A stretch of 30,822 bases of DNA. It comes from an uncultured Clostridia bacterium. Lineage in GTDB: Bacteria > Bacillota_A > Clostridia > TANB77 > CAG-508. Both the position numbers and the translations under genes were made by a program. Positions 16,283 through 24,514 of this stretch are shown here, piece by piece; within the stretch, counting starts at the first letter, position 1, and each line of letters starts with the position of its first letter. Where the stretch lies: contig CANQQF010000018.1 in assembly GCA_947625985.1 (NCBI GenBank), positions 1 through 30,822 on the forward strand. Direction: 5' to 3'. The notes below the pieces were generated by a model. The model made no database searches. It had not been told where the DNA came from and worked only from the letters and a program-made list of their open reading frames with translations.

Positions 16283-17923
16283 ATGAAAATAATATTCGAA
16301 GGAAAAGAAAGAGAGATACAAGAACCAGCAAAAATTAATGATATTTTCAAAAAGGAAATTGAAGAAAGTAACTTCCCTGTAATAGGAAGCATAGTGAACA
16401 ATGAATTTAAAAATTTACAAGATGTTATAAAAGAAGACTCAGAAGTAGAGTTAATAAATATAGCCTCAAAAGAAGGTATGAAAATGTATAGAAGAACACT
16501 TGTGTACATTGCATGCAAAGCAGTAGAGGAATTATACGCACCATTAAAGTTATATGTTAATTATCAATTGGCAAATGCGATGTTTTGTAATATTGATAAA
16601 ACAGAAAACTCTAATGAAATAATTAAACAAATAGAAACAAAAATGCATGAGATAGTTGATGCAGACTTAGAAATAAGAAAAGTAGTAATGAATAGAGAAG
16701 AAGCAAAAGAATTCTATGAAAAAACAGGAACAACAAAAGGAAAATTACAATATGAGCTAGAAGGAAACAATGAAATTTCAATGTATTATTGTGGAGATTA
16801 CTATAACTATTGTTATGGAACATTAGGTAATAGAACAGGAATAACAAAATTATTTAAACTTGAAAAATATAAAGACGGATTTTTAATTAAATATCCTAAT
16901 TCAAAAGATCCTTTTACGATTCCAGAACATTTAAAAGAAAGAAAATTAACATGGGCATTTGAAGAATATAAGGACATTCATAAGATTTTGAATTTAGGAA
17001 CAGTATATCGTCTAAATAGTAGAATTGAACAAGATGACATTAAAGATACAATAATGCTTGCAGAAGCATTACATGAAAAGAAAATTGCTTCAATTGCTGA
17101 CAAAGTAGCAAAAAATAAAGCAATAAAAATGGTTTTAATAGCAGGACCTTCATCATCAGGGAAAACTACATTTGCACAAAGATTGGGATTACAATTAAGA
17201 CTTAATAAAATTCAACCAGTTACAATATCAGTAGACAATTATTTTGTCGAAAGAGAGAACAATCCTAAAGATGAAAGTGGGGAATATGACTTTGAATGTA
17301 TAGAAGCAGTTGATACAAAGCTATTTAATGATCATCTATTACGTTTGTTAAACGGCGAAGAAATAGAAGTACCAACATTTAACTTTAAAACAGGGCATAA
17401 AGAATATAATGGTAATAAGATGAAGCTAGAAGATCATCAAATTCTAGTAATAGAAGGAATTCATTGTTTAAATGACAAATTAACAGAACAAATACCTAAA
17501 GAACAAAAATATAAAGTTTATGCAAGTGCATTAACAGTTTTAAGTATGGATAGATATAATAGGATTTCAACAACTGATACTAGACTAGTTAGACGAATTG
17601 TTAGAGATTATCAATTTAGAGGATATTCAGCACAACATACTATTCATACATGGCCAATTGTAAATAGGGGAGAAGAAAGAAATATATTCCCATATCAAGA
17701 GCAAGCAAACAGTGTATTTAATACATCTTTAATATATGAATTATCAGCATTAAAACCAATAGTAATGCCATTATTAGAAGAAATTCCAAATACTTGTAGA
17801 GAATATGCTGAAGCACAAAGATTGATAAACACACTTAAATACTTTAAAGAAATACCAAGTGAATTTATTCCACCAAATTCAATACTTAAAGAATTTTTAG
17901 GTGGAGGACATTTTAAGTATTAA
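16283..17923 (+). CDS. TGS/ThrRS-like domains fused to a uridine kinase (nucleoside kinase)
   Basis: 546 residues, three parts. Residues 1-65 look like a TGS domain (MKIIFEGKEREI with GSIVNNEFKNLQ). Residues about 66-230 resemble the second additional domain of threonyl-tRNA synthetase but without an intact HxxxH editing/zinc motif that I can see. Residues about 270-546 are a phosphoribulokinase/uridine kinase domain: Walker A GPSSSGKTT at 288-296, SVDNYFVERENNP, the acidic YDFECIEAVD, ILVIEGIHCLN and the lid TRLVRRIVRDYQFRG. The fusion is common in Clostridia and Thermotoga and is annotated as a nucleoside kinase; whether the tRNA-synthetase-like part binds RNA or amino acid is not known. 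AGGAGGTGG site at 16271-16279. Confidence 0.88.
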   Translation: MKIIFEGKEREIQEPAKINDIFKKEIEESNFPVIGSIVNNEFKNLQDVIKEDSEVELINIASKEGMKMYRRTLVYIACKAVEELYAPLKLYVNYQLANAMFCNIDKTENSNEIIKQIETKMHEIVDADLEIRKVVMNREEAKEFYEKTGTTKGKLQYELEGNNEISMYYCGDYYNYCYGTLGNRTGITKLFKLEKYKDGFLIKYPNSKDPFTIPEHLKERKLTWAFEEYKDIHKILNLGTVYRLNSRIEQDDIKDTIMLAEALHEKKIASIADKVAKNKAIKMVLIAGPSSSGKTTFAQRLGLQLRLNKIQPVTISVDNYFVERENNPKDESGEYDFECIEAVDTKLFNDHLLRLLNGEEIEVPTFNFKTGHKEYNGNKMKLEDHQILVIEGIHCLNDKLTEQIPKEQKYKVYASALTVLSMDRYNRISTTDTRLVRRIVRDYQFRGYSAQHTIHTWPIVNRGEERNIFPYQEQANSVFNTSLIYELSALKPIVMPLLEEIPNTCREYAEAQRLINTLKYFKEIPSEFIPPNSILKEFLGGGHFKY

Positions 17924-17936
17924 GAGGAGTAATTAA

Positions 17937-18257
17937 ATGGAAAAAAGAATATTTACTGAGATAGATGAAGAGTTTGTGTGTGAGAACTGTGGAAGAAAAG
18001 TAAAAAAGTTAGGCTATTCTTGTAGAAATCACTGCCCATATTGTCTACATTCAAAACATGTAGATAAAAATCCAGGAGATAGAGCAGAAGAATGCCATGG
18101 AATATTAGAGCCAGTTGGACTTGAAATAAGTTCAAAAAAAGGATATGTTATTATTTTTAAGTGTAAAAAATGTGGGGTTATCCGTAAAAACAAATCTGCG
18201 AATGATGACAATATGGATTTAATTATCGAATTAAGTAAAAATGAAAAGGCGTTTTAA
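17937..18257 (+). CDS. RNHCP-domain zinc-binding protein
   Basis: 106 residues. FVCENCGRKV, then CRNHCPYCLHSKHVD, AEECHG and FKCKKCGVIRKN give four Cys pairs or Cys/His groups, the defining RNHCP domain with its name motif at about residues 30-34. The cysteines suggest one or two zinc ribbons, and the basic surface suggests nucleic acid or ribosome binding, which is inference. Function is not established for the family. Thirteen bp after the nucleoside kinase; last gene of the operon, with its stop codon inside the terminator stem. Confidence 0.92.
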   Translation: MEKRIFTEIDEEFVCENCGRKVKKLGYSCRNHCPYCLHSKHVDKNPGDRAEECHGILEPVGLEISSKKGYVIIFKCKKCGVIRKNKSANDDNMDLIIELSKNEKAF

Positions 18258-18268
18258 ACGCCTTTTTT
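18244..18268. terminator. Terminator overlapping the stop codon of the RNHCP gene
   Basis: AAAAGGCGTTT (18244-18254) pairs with AAACGCCTTTT (18256-18266), followed by T to 18268. The TAA at 18255-18257 lies at the apex. The TTTTCATTTTT on the other strand may also help end the converging U32 gene. Confidence 0.85.
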
Positions 18269-18292
18269 ATTATATAGGAAAAGCTACTTTTC

Positions 18293-20671
18293 TTATATAT
18301 TATCAATTATATTATTTATTTCGTCAATATTTTCATAAAGAATATCAATACGTGCTATATCAATATTATAATCAAGTGGTGAGATTGAAGTATTTCTATA
18401 ATTATAAACAGTAGTCACATCTTGAATATTATCTGGGACAACAGGAAATTTCGCTTTCATACGATCTTGTAAAAAATATTTATTAGAAGAATTACATTTT
18501 TCAGAACATTCAGGATAACATTTAGTAGAACATCCTAAAACACAGTAATTCATATTAAGGACAGGAATCTTTCCATAAACAATTAGCTCTTTTTTTAAAG
18601 TGTTGTTTCCACACAAATTAGCAATTGATTTATTATCTAATTCAGGAGAAATTGTATAAGTGTTTAATCCTATATTTTTTATTTCAGTTACAGTTAAATG
18701 ATTGAAAACATTAAAAGTATAGTCTGCAATCAAATCAAATTTTTCCAAATTCTCAACATTATTTAGAAAGAGAATATTTGAAATATTAGAGCATACAAAT
18801 CCTTTGATTTTATATTTTTCAATAGTACTATCAATATATCTACGTATGATATTTTTATAATTTACCTTTATTATAGTAGGAAGGTAAATATAGATATTAA
18901 ATTTATTGCTTAATTCTTCTAGTATTTGTGAATATTTTTTTATGGAAAAATATTTTAAAGGTATATATAATTTATCAACATGATGTAATTTTGAATAATC
19001 AGTTTTTACATCTAAAATATTTAAAAGTAAAGCTTTCTTATAATTATTATCACATCGTTTTTTTGAAGATTTTAAATTTTTAACTCCTCTGTCTAAAGCT
19101 ATAAATACCTTTTGAATTTCTTCTTCATTACAAGTTCTTTGTATTTTATTAATTGCATATTGTTTAACGGCTTTCAAACCATTTCTTCTAAGTTCATTTA
19201 AACTACTTATTTTAGGTAAAAATGTATTTTTTTCTAAGTCTACGATAATATTTGTGAATTCATATGGTGTATCTGTTGTTTTATTAATTTGTATACTAAC
19301 ACGGTCTTGGGTTAAAGGTTGTGTCTTTGCTTCAATAGGTTTTTCATCTAATTCACAAGTAACATCTAAATTTTTATAAACAAAAGAATTGTCTGCAGAA
19401 GTTATATGAATTTTAATATTTTCTCCTTTTTTTATAGTAACTTTGCAATTTAAATTAATTTTTCTATTCTCTGTTTTTATACTAACATTTGATAGTGCAG
19501 AAAGATTCTTAGAGGACATTTTATAGATTTTGTCACCTAAGTTTATATTTCCTCTCATTCTACCAATTGTAACTGTTTGACCAGGAGTACCACGAGAGAT
19601 ATTATTTCCATTTTCCATTAATTCTGAAATTGTATAAATTCCAACTTCATTATCTAAAGCTATAGCATCTCCCACAACGATAGGTTCATTAAGTTTAACA
19701 GTAATATACCTATCTTTAGTATATTTTTCAACTTTTCCTAAAAATAATCCCATATTATTAGGTTTTTCTTTACAAACCAGATTTTTATTAGGATGGTTAT
19801 CTAAGTGTCCACAAGAGCTTTGTCCTCTATTGAATACTTGTAATAAATTTTTTTTATCAGATTCTTCAATTTTATATTCATTTTTAGAAGCTAAATCTAT
19901 ATATTTTCTATAAATTCTTGTTACAGTTGAAACATAAGTAGGTGATTTCATTCTACCTTCGATTTTGAAACTTGTTACACCTGCTTTAATAAGTTCAGGA
20001 ATAAACTCTAAACCACATAAGTCACGTGAACTTAATAGATATCCATTGTCAATAGGAGTATCATTTTCAAGTAAAGTATAAGGTAATCTGCATGGTTGGG
20101 CACATTGTCCTCTATTTCCCGAACGACCACCTATCATGCTAGAAAATAAACATTGACCAGAATATGAAATGCATATAGCACCATGAATAAAACATTCTAT
20201 TTCAATATTCGAATGTCTACAGATATGACCAATCTCATTTATGGAGAGTTCACGTGATAGAACTACTCTTTTAAAACCTAATCTTTCTAATTCTAAAACT
20301 CCTTGCAGATTATGTATAGACATTTGTGTACTTGCATGAATATCCAAATCAGGAAAAAAATCTATAAGTAATTTCCCTAATCCTAAGTCTTGAACAATTA
20401 TAGCATCTATACCATATTCATAAGCTTTTTTTGCTAGTTCAAAACTATCTTTCAATTCATTATCTTTGATAAGAGTATTTAATGTCAAATGAGTTTTTAC
20501 ACCATGTAATTTTGCATATTGAATAGCTTCTTGCATTGTTTTCATATCAAAATTTTTGGCATAAGCTCTTGCACTAAAGTTTTCTGCTCCAAAATAAACA
20601 GCATCAGCACCATTTTGTACTGCAGCTTTGAGTGAATCAAAACTACCAGCAGGAGATAATAATTCAATCAT
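18293..20671 (-). CDS. U32-family protein with DUF3656 (RlhA/YdcP-like)
   Basis: 792 residues. The N-terminal U32 domain (MIELLSPAGSFDSLKAAV) contains the family signature CFIHGAICISYSGQC and the four cysteines C167, C174, C190 and C194, which in RlhA and TrhP bind an iron-sulphur cluster. A DUF3656 region follows (about 370-490), as in RlhA (YdcP), which hydroxylates C2501 of 23S rRNA; the related TrhP hydroxylates tRNA U34. The protein is about 130 residues longer than E. coli RlhA and has an extra C-terminal part with a second Cys cluster (CVLGCSTKCYPEC then KC). Likely an RNA hydroxylation factor rather than a peptidase despite the family name. Own promoter at 20708-20736; ribosome site GGAGG before the start. 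Confidence 0.9.
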   Translation of the reverse strand: MIELLSPAGSFDSLKAAVQNGADAVYFGAENFSARAYAKNFDMKTMQEAIQYAKLHGVKTHLTLNTLIKDNELKDSFELAKKAYEYGIDAIIVQDLGLGKLLIDFFPDLDIHASTQMSIHNLQGVLELERLGFKRVVLSRELSINEIGHICRHSNIEIECFIHGAICISYSGQCLFSSMIGGRSGNRGQCAQPCRLPYTLLENDTPIDNGYLLSSRDLCGLEFIPELIKAGVTSFKIEGRMKSPTYVSTVTRIYRKYIDLASKNEYKIEESDKKNLLQVFNRGQSSCGHLDNHPNKNLVCKEKPNNMGLFLGKVEKYTKDRYITVKLNEPIVVGDAIALDNEVGIYTISELMENGNNISRGTPGQTVTIGRMRGNINLGDKIYKMSSKNLSALSNVSIKTENRKINLNCKVTIKKGENIKIHITSADNSFVYKNLDVTCELDEKPIEAKTQPLTQDRVSIQINKTTDTPYEFTNIIVDLEKNTFLPKISSLNELRRNGLKAVKQYAINKIQRTCNEEEIQKVFIALDRGVKNLKSSKKRCDNNYKKALLLNILDVKTDYSKLHHVDKLYIPLKYFSIKKYSQILEELSNKFNIYIYLPTIIKVNYKNIIRRYIDSTIEKYKIKGFVCSNISNILFLNNVENLEKFDLIADYTFNVFNHLTVTEIKNIGLNTYTISPELDNKSIANLCGNNTLKKELIVYGKIPVLNMNYCVLGCSTKCYPECSEKCNSSNKYFLQDRMKAKFPVVPDNIQDVTTVYNYRNTSISPLDYNIDIARIDILYENIDEINNIIDNI

Positions 20672-20707
20672 AAAATTTCCTCCAGCAATTCTATTTTATC
20701 TCAAATA

Positions 20708-20736
20708 ATTTTACCATAAAAATACTATTTTTACAA
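20708..20736 (-). promoter_or_regulatory. Extended -10 promoter of the U32 gene
   Basis: On the - strand, TTGTAA (20731-20736), 17 bp, TAAAAT (20708-20713) preceded by TGG. It lies 36 bp before the start codon and is divergent from the pta promoter. Confidence 0.65.
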
Positions 20737-20772
20737 TAGAGCCAAATAATATGAAAAAAATGATAAAAGGGC

Positions 20773-20801
20773 TTGAAAGTAAGGTGTATAAATGATATAA
20801 A
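20773..20801 (+). promoter_or_regulatory. Promoter of the pta-ackA-ackA operon
   Basis: TTGAAA (20773-20778), 17 bp, TATAAA (20796-20801) preceded by TGA, an extended -10. Transcription should begin near 20808, giving a leader of about 80 nt that includes a terminator hairpin. Confidence 0.75.
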
Positions 20802-20825
20802 TAGTATGTGAGACCAAGGAAAAGT

Positions 20826-20855
20826 GAATTAGGAAATAGTACCTAATTCTTTTTT
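20826..20855 (+). terminator. Intrinsic terminator in the pta leader (possible attenuator)
   Basis: GAATTAGG (20826-20833), 8-nt loop, CCTAATTC (20842-20849), then six T. The hairpin is downstream of the promoter and 34 bp upstream of the start codon, so it lies inside the transcript. It may attenuate the operon or make a 45-50 nt leader RNA. No competing antiterminator pairing is obvious to the eye. Confidence 0.75.
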
Positions 20856-20888
20856 GAGAAAAATTGATAAAAGAAAGGAATGAAAAAA

Positions 20889-21887
20889 ATGTCTTTTATT
20901 GAAAATATTAAACAAAGAGCAAAAAAAGATATAAAAACAATAATTTTACCAGAAGCGGAAGATATTAGAACATTAGAAGCTACTCAAATGGTATTAAAAG
21001 AAGGATATGCAAAAATTGTATTATTAGGAAATGAAAATGAAATAAGAAAAATGGCACAAGAGAACAATATAAATATAGAAGGAGCTATAATCATAAACCC
21101 GAAAACTTCTGATAAGCATGAAGAATATGCTAATAAGTTATATGAATTAAGAAAAGAAAAAGGGATGACTTTAGAAAAAGCTAAAGAACTTGTATTAGAT
21201 CAAACGCATTATGGAATGATGATGTTGAAATGCGAAGAAGCAGACGGATTAGTATCAGGAGCTATACATTCAACAGCAGATACATTAAGACCAGCATTAC
21301 AAATTGTAAAAACTGCTCCAGGAACAAAAATAGTATCAGCATTTTTTGTTATGGTAGTTCCAGATTGTGAATATGGAGAGAATGGAACATTTATATTTGG
21401 AGATAGTGGATTAAATCAAAATCCAACAGCAGAAGAATTAAGTGAAATTGCAATATCTTCAGCTAAAAGTTTTGAGCAATTAGTTGAAAAACAAGCTAAA
21501 GTAGCAATGCTTTCATATTCAACTTACGGAAGTGCAAAATCAGAATTAACAGATAAGGTAATAGAAGCAACAAAATTGGTAAAAGAGAAAGATAGTAATT
21601 TGGTAGTTGATGGGGAATTACAATTAGATGCAGCTATAGTACCAGAAATTGCAAAATCTAAAGCGCCAGGAAGCGCAGTTGAAGGAAATGCAAATGTATT
21701 AATATTTCCAGATTTAAATGCTGGTAATATAGGATATAAACTTGTACAAAGATTAGCAAAAGCAGAAGCTTATGGTCCATTATGCCAAGGTATAGCGAGA
21801 CCAATAAATGACTTATCAAGAGGTTGCAATAGCAGTGATATAGCAGGAGTAATAGCGATAACAGCAGTTCAAGCACAATCAAAATAA
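20889..21887 (+). CDS. pta: Phosphate acetyltransferase
   Basis: 332 residues, converting acetyl-CoA and phosphate to acetyl phosphate and CoA. I choose the ATG at 20889 over the in-frame ATG at 20880, because AAAGGA (20874-20879) is adjacent to the latter but correctly spaced for the former. Family motifs run through the protein: PEAEDIRTLEA, DGLVSGAIHSTADTLRP, FGDSGLNQNPTAEELSEIA, SYSTYGSAKSE, DGELQLDAA and the C-terminal GPLCQGIARPINDLSRG. It is the short form without the extra N-terminal P-loop domain of E. coli Pta. The two acetate kinase genes follow 53 bp downstream. Confidence 0.97.
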   Translation: MSFIENIKQRAKKDIKTIILPEAEDIRTLEATQMVLKEGYAKIVLLGNENEIRKMAQENNINIEGAIIINPKTSDKHEEYANKLYELRKEKGMTLEKAKELVLDQTHYGMMMLKCEEADGLVSGAIHSTADTLRPALQIVKTAPGTKIVSAFFVMVVPDCEYGENGTFIFGDSGLNQNPTAEELSEIAISSAKSFEQLVEKQAKVAMLSYSTYGSAKSELTDKVIEATKLVKEKDSNLVVDGELQLDAAIVPEIAKSKAPGSAVEGNANVLIFPDLNAGNIGYKLVQRLAKAEAYGPLCQGIARPINDLSRGCNSSDIAGVIAITAVQAQSK

Positions 21888-21940
21888 TTTTTATAAGATA
21901 TGTTATCAATAAAATATAATATAAAAAAGGAGTTTTTATT

Positions 21941-23131
21941 ATGAAGATTTTAGTATTAAATTCAGGAAGTTCATCATTAAAATATCAGGTAATTGATATG
22001 GAAACAGAAGAAACACTAACATCAGGATATTACGAAAGAGTAGGAAGTAAAGAAGCTTTCCTAAAATACAAAGTAAATGGAGAGAAAATTAAAATCGAGC
22101 AAGCTGCAAAAGATCACTCAGAAGCACTAAAAGTAGTAATAGAACAACTACTAGATAAAGAACATGGAGTAATAAAAAGTTTAGATGAAATTGATAGCAT
22201 AGGACATAGAATAGTACATGGTGGAGAAAAATTCAGCTCATCAGTATTAATAACAGATGAAGTTTTGAAAGCTATTGAAGATTGTGCAAGTTTAGCACCA
22301 CTACATAATCCTGCAGGAATTTTAGGTATAAAAGCTTGTCAAAAAGAAATGCCAGGTAAACCAAATGTAGCAGTATTTGATACAGCCTTTCACCAAACAT
22401 TACCTAAAGAAAGATATATATATCCAATTCCATATGAATATTATGAAAAATACGGAGTAAGAAAGTATGGATTCCATGGAACATCTCATAAATATGTTGC
22501 CAATAAAGTTGCTGAAATTATAGGAAAGCCAATCGAGAATTTAAAAATAATTAACTGCCATATCGGACAGGGTGCAAGTATATGTGCAATTCAAAATGGA
22601 AAGTCAGTAGAAACTAGTATGGGACTAACACCAGTAGCAGGAATACCAATGGGATCACGTTCTGGTGATATAGATCCTTCTGTACTAACATTTATAATGA
22701 AAAAAGAAAATATGTCAGTTGAAGAAGCTGAAGATATGTTAAATAAAAAATCAGGATTGCTTGGAATTTCAGGAATATCAGCAGATAATAGAGACATTGA
22801 AATGGCTGATGCTGATGGAAACAAAATGGCAAGACTAGCTTTAGATAATTATCACTATTTAATTGCAAGCTATGTTGCAAGATGTGCTGTAGCAATGAAT
22901 GGTGTGGATGTAATTACTTTTACTGCCGGCGTTGGAGAAAGAGGACCAGAATCAAGAGAGGCGATATGTGAAATGTTAGGATTTATGGGAGTTGAATTGG
23001 ATAAAGAAGCTAATAAAGTAAGAGCAAAAGAAGCAAAAATATCAAGTGATAATTCAAAAGTTCAAGTTTATGTTGTTCCAACTAATGAAGAACTTATGAT
23101 AGCTAGAGAAACAAAGAAAATAGTCGAATAA
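21941..23131 (+). CDS. ackA: Acetate kinase, first copy
   Basis: 396 residues, transferring phosphate from acetyl phosphate to ADP. Conserved residues are present: N7 and the Ser residues of NSGSSSLKY, Arg of IGHRIVHGG, Asp of VFDTAFHQT, His of FHGTSH, Arg of GSRSGDIDPS, the nucleotide motif FTAGVGERGPESR and the Glu of PTNEELM. The usual Asn of HLGNG is Gln here (CHIGQGAS). AAAAGGAG site before the start. Together with Pta it forms the substrate-level ATP step of acetate fermentation. Confidence 0.95.
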   Translation: MKILVLNSGSSSLKYQVIDMETEETLTSGYYERVGSKEAFLKYKVNGEKIKIEQAAKDHSEALKVVIEQLLDKEHGVIKSLDEIDSIGHRIVHGGEKFSSSVLITDEVLKAIEDCASLAPLHNPAGILGIKACQKEMPGKPNVAVFDTAFHQTLPKERYIYPIPYEYYEKYGVRKYGFHGTSHKYVANKVAEIIGKPIENLKIINCHIGQGASICAIQNGKSVETSMGLTPVAGIPMGSRSGDIDPSVLTFIMKKENMSVEEAEDMLNKKSGLLGISGISADNRDIEMADADGNKMARLALDNYHYLIASYVARCAVAMNGVDVITFTAGVGERGPESREAICEMLGFMGVELDKEANKVRAKEAKISSDNSKVQVYVVPTNEELMIARETKKIVE

Positions 23132-23144
23132 AAAGGAGAATAAT

Positions 23145-24329
23145 ATGAAAATTTTAGTATTAAATTGTGGAAGCTCATCACTTAAATACCAATTAATAAA
23201 CATGGAAGATGACAAAGTTTTAGCATCTGGAAAATATGAAAGAATCGGAGAACAAGAAGCTTTTTTAACACATAAGGTAAATGGAGAAAAAATCACATTA
23301 GAAAAACCAGCATATAATCACACAGAAGCAATTGATTTCACATTAAAACAATTAACAAATCCAGAATATAAAGTTATAGATGATTTAAATGAAATAAATG
23401 CAATTGGACATAGACTTGTACATGGTGGAGAAAAAATTGCAGATTCAGTTAAAATTGATGAAAAGGTTGTAGAAGTATTAAAAGAATGTGAAGATTTAGC
23501 ACCATTACATAATCCAGCATGTATATTAGGAATAGAAGCATGTAAAAAAGTAATGCCAGGAACACCAATGGTAGGTGTTTTTGATACAGCATTTCATCAA
23601 ACAATATCAAAAGAAAAATACATATATCCAATTCCATATGAATATTATGAAAAATATGGAGTAAGAAAATATGGATTCCATGGAACATCTCATAAATTTG
23701 TTTCACAAAGAATTTCAGAAATTTTAGGACGTAATGATTTAAAAGTTGTAACATGTCATTTAGGACAAGGTTCAAGTTTATGTGCAATTGAAAATGGAAA
23801 ATCAGTTGAAACTAGTATGGGATTAACACCTATAGCAGGAATACCGATGGTTACGAGAAGTGGAGATATGGATCCTTCAGTATTAACATATATAATGAAA
23901 AAAGAAGGAATTTCATCTGAAAAGATGGAAGATATATTAAATAAAGAATCAGGATTAGCTGGAATGTCAGGGCTAGCTCCAGATTTTAGAGAAATAGAAG
24001 AACAATCAGTAGCAAAAAATGAAAGAGCTGCACTAGCAATAAATAAATTTAACTATTCAGTTGCAAGTTATATTGCAAAATGTGCAGTAGCAATGAATGG
24101 AATTGATGTACTAATATTTACTGGTGGAATTGGAGAAAACCAAATAAACATTAGGAAAAATATTTGTAAACAATTATCATTTATGGGAATAGAAATTGAT
24201 GAAGAAGCTAACAATATGAGGGGTGAAGAAAAGAAGATTTCTAAACCTGACTCAAAAGTTCTTATATATGTTGTTCCAACTAATGAAGAACTTATGATAG
24301 CAAAAGAAACTCAAAGATTAGTAAAATAA
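23145..24329 (+). CDS. ackA: Acetate kinase, second tandem copy
   Basis: 394 residues, full length and colinear with the preceding gene, which ends 13 bp before it. The catalytic residues are kept (NCGSSSLKY, HRLVHGG, FDTAFHQT, FHGTSH, TRSGDMDPS, FTGGIGEN, PTNEELM), so it should be active. It differs from the first copy in many places, including IPMVTRSGD where the first has IPMGSRSGD, and shares the HLGQG substitution. Whole blocks such as YIYPIPYEYYEKYGVRKYGF are identical in the two. This indicates a tandem duplication followed by divergence, or repeated gene conversion of parts. A strong terminator follows. Confidence 0.95.
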   Translation: MKILVLNCGSSSLKYQLINMEDDKVLASGKYERIGEQEAFLTHKVNGEKITLEKPAYNHTEAIDFTLKQLTNPEYKVIDDLNEINAIGHRLVHGGEKIADSVKIDEKVVEVLKECEDLAPLHNPACILGIEACKKVMPGTPMVGVFDTAFHQTISKEKYIYPIPYEYYEKYGVRKYGFHGTSHKFVSQRISEILGRNDLKVVTCHLGQGSSLCAIENGKSVETSMGLTPIAGIPMVTRSGDMDPSVLTYIMKKEGISSEKMEDILNKESGLAGMSGLAPDFREIEEQSVAKNERAALAINKFNYSVASYIAKCAVAMNGIDVLIFTGGIGENQINIRKNICKQLSFMGIEIDEEANNMRGEEKKISKPDSKVLIYVVPTNEELMIAKETQRLVK

Positions 24330-24337
24330 AAAAATAT

Positions 24338-24376
24338 AAAAACAGATGTCTTTTCAAATTAAGATATCTGTTTTTT
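24338..24376 (+). terminator. Terminator of the pta-ackA-ackA operon
   Basis: AAAAACAGATGTCTT (24338-24352) pairs with AAGATATCTGTTTTT (24361-24375) through one G-U wobble, with an 8-nt loop and U tail, 8 bp after the second ackA stop. Confidence 0.85.
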
Positions 24377-24468
24377 ACACAGCAATCAAAGTATTGAAAA
24401 TATGTAGCAACGTAAATTAATTGTAATAAAAATGTAAAGAAACTATCATGGTATTAAAACTTTTAGTA

Positions 24469-24477
24469 TGTTATGAT
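24469..24477 (+). promoter_or_regulatory. Possible extended -10 of the surface-protein gene
   Basis: TGT directly before TATGAT (24472-24477), 37 bp upstream of the ATG. No good -35 box is present at the expected distance, so this is tentative. Confidence 0.35.
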
Positions 24478-24514
24478 AAAAAAGAATAAAACTAGTTTTT
24501 AGTTGGAGGAATAT

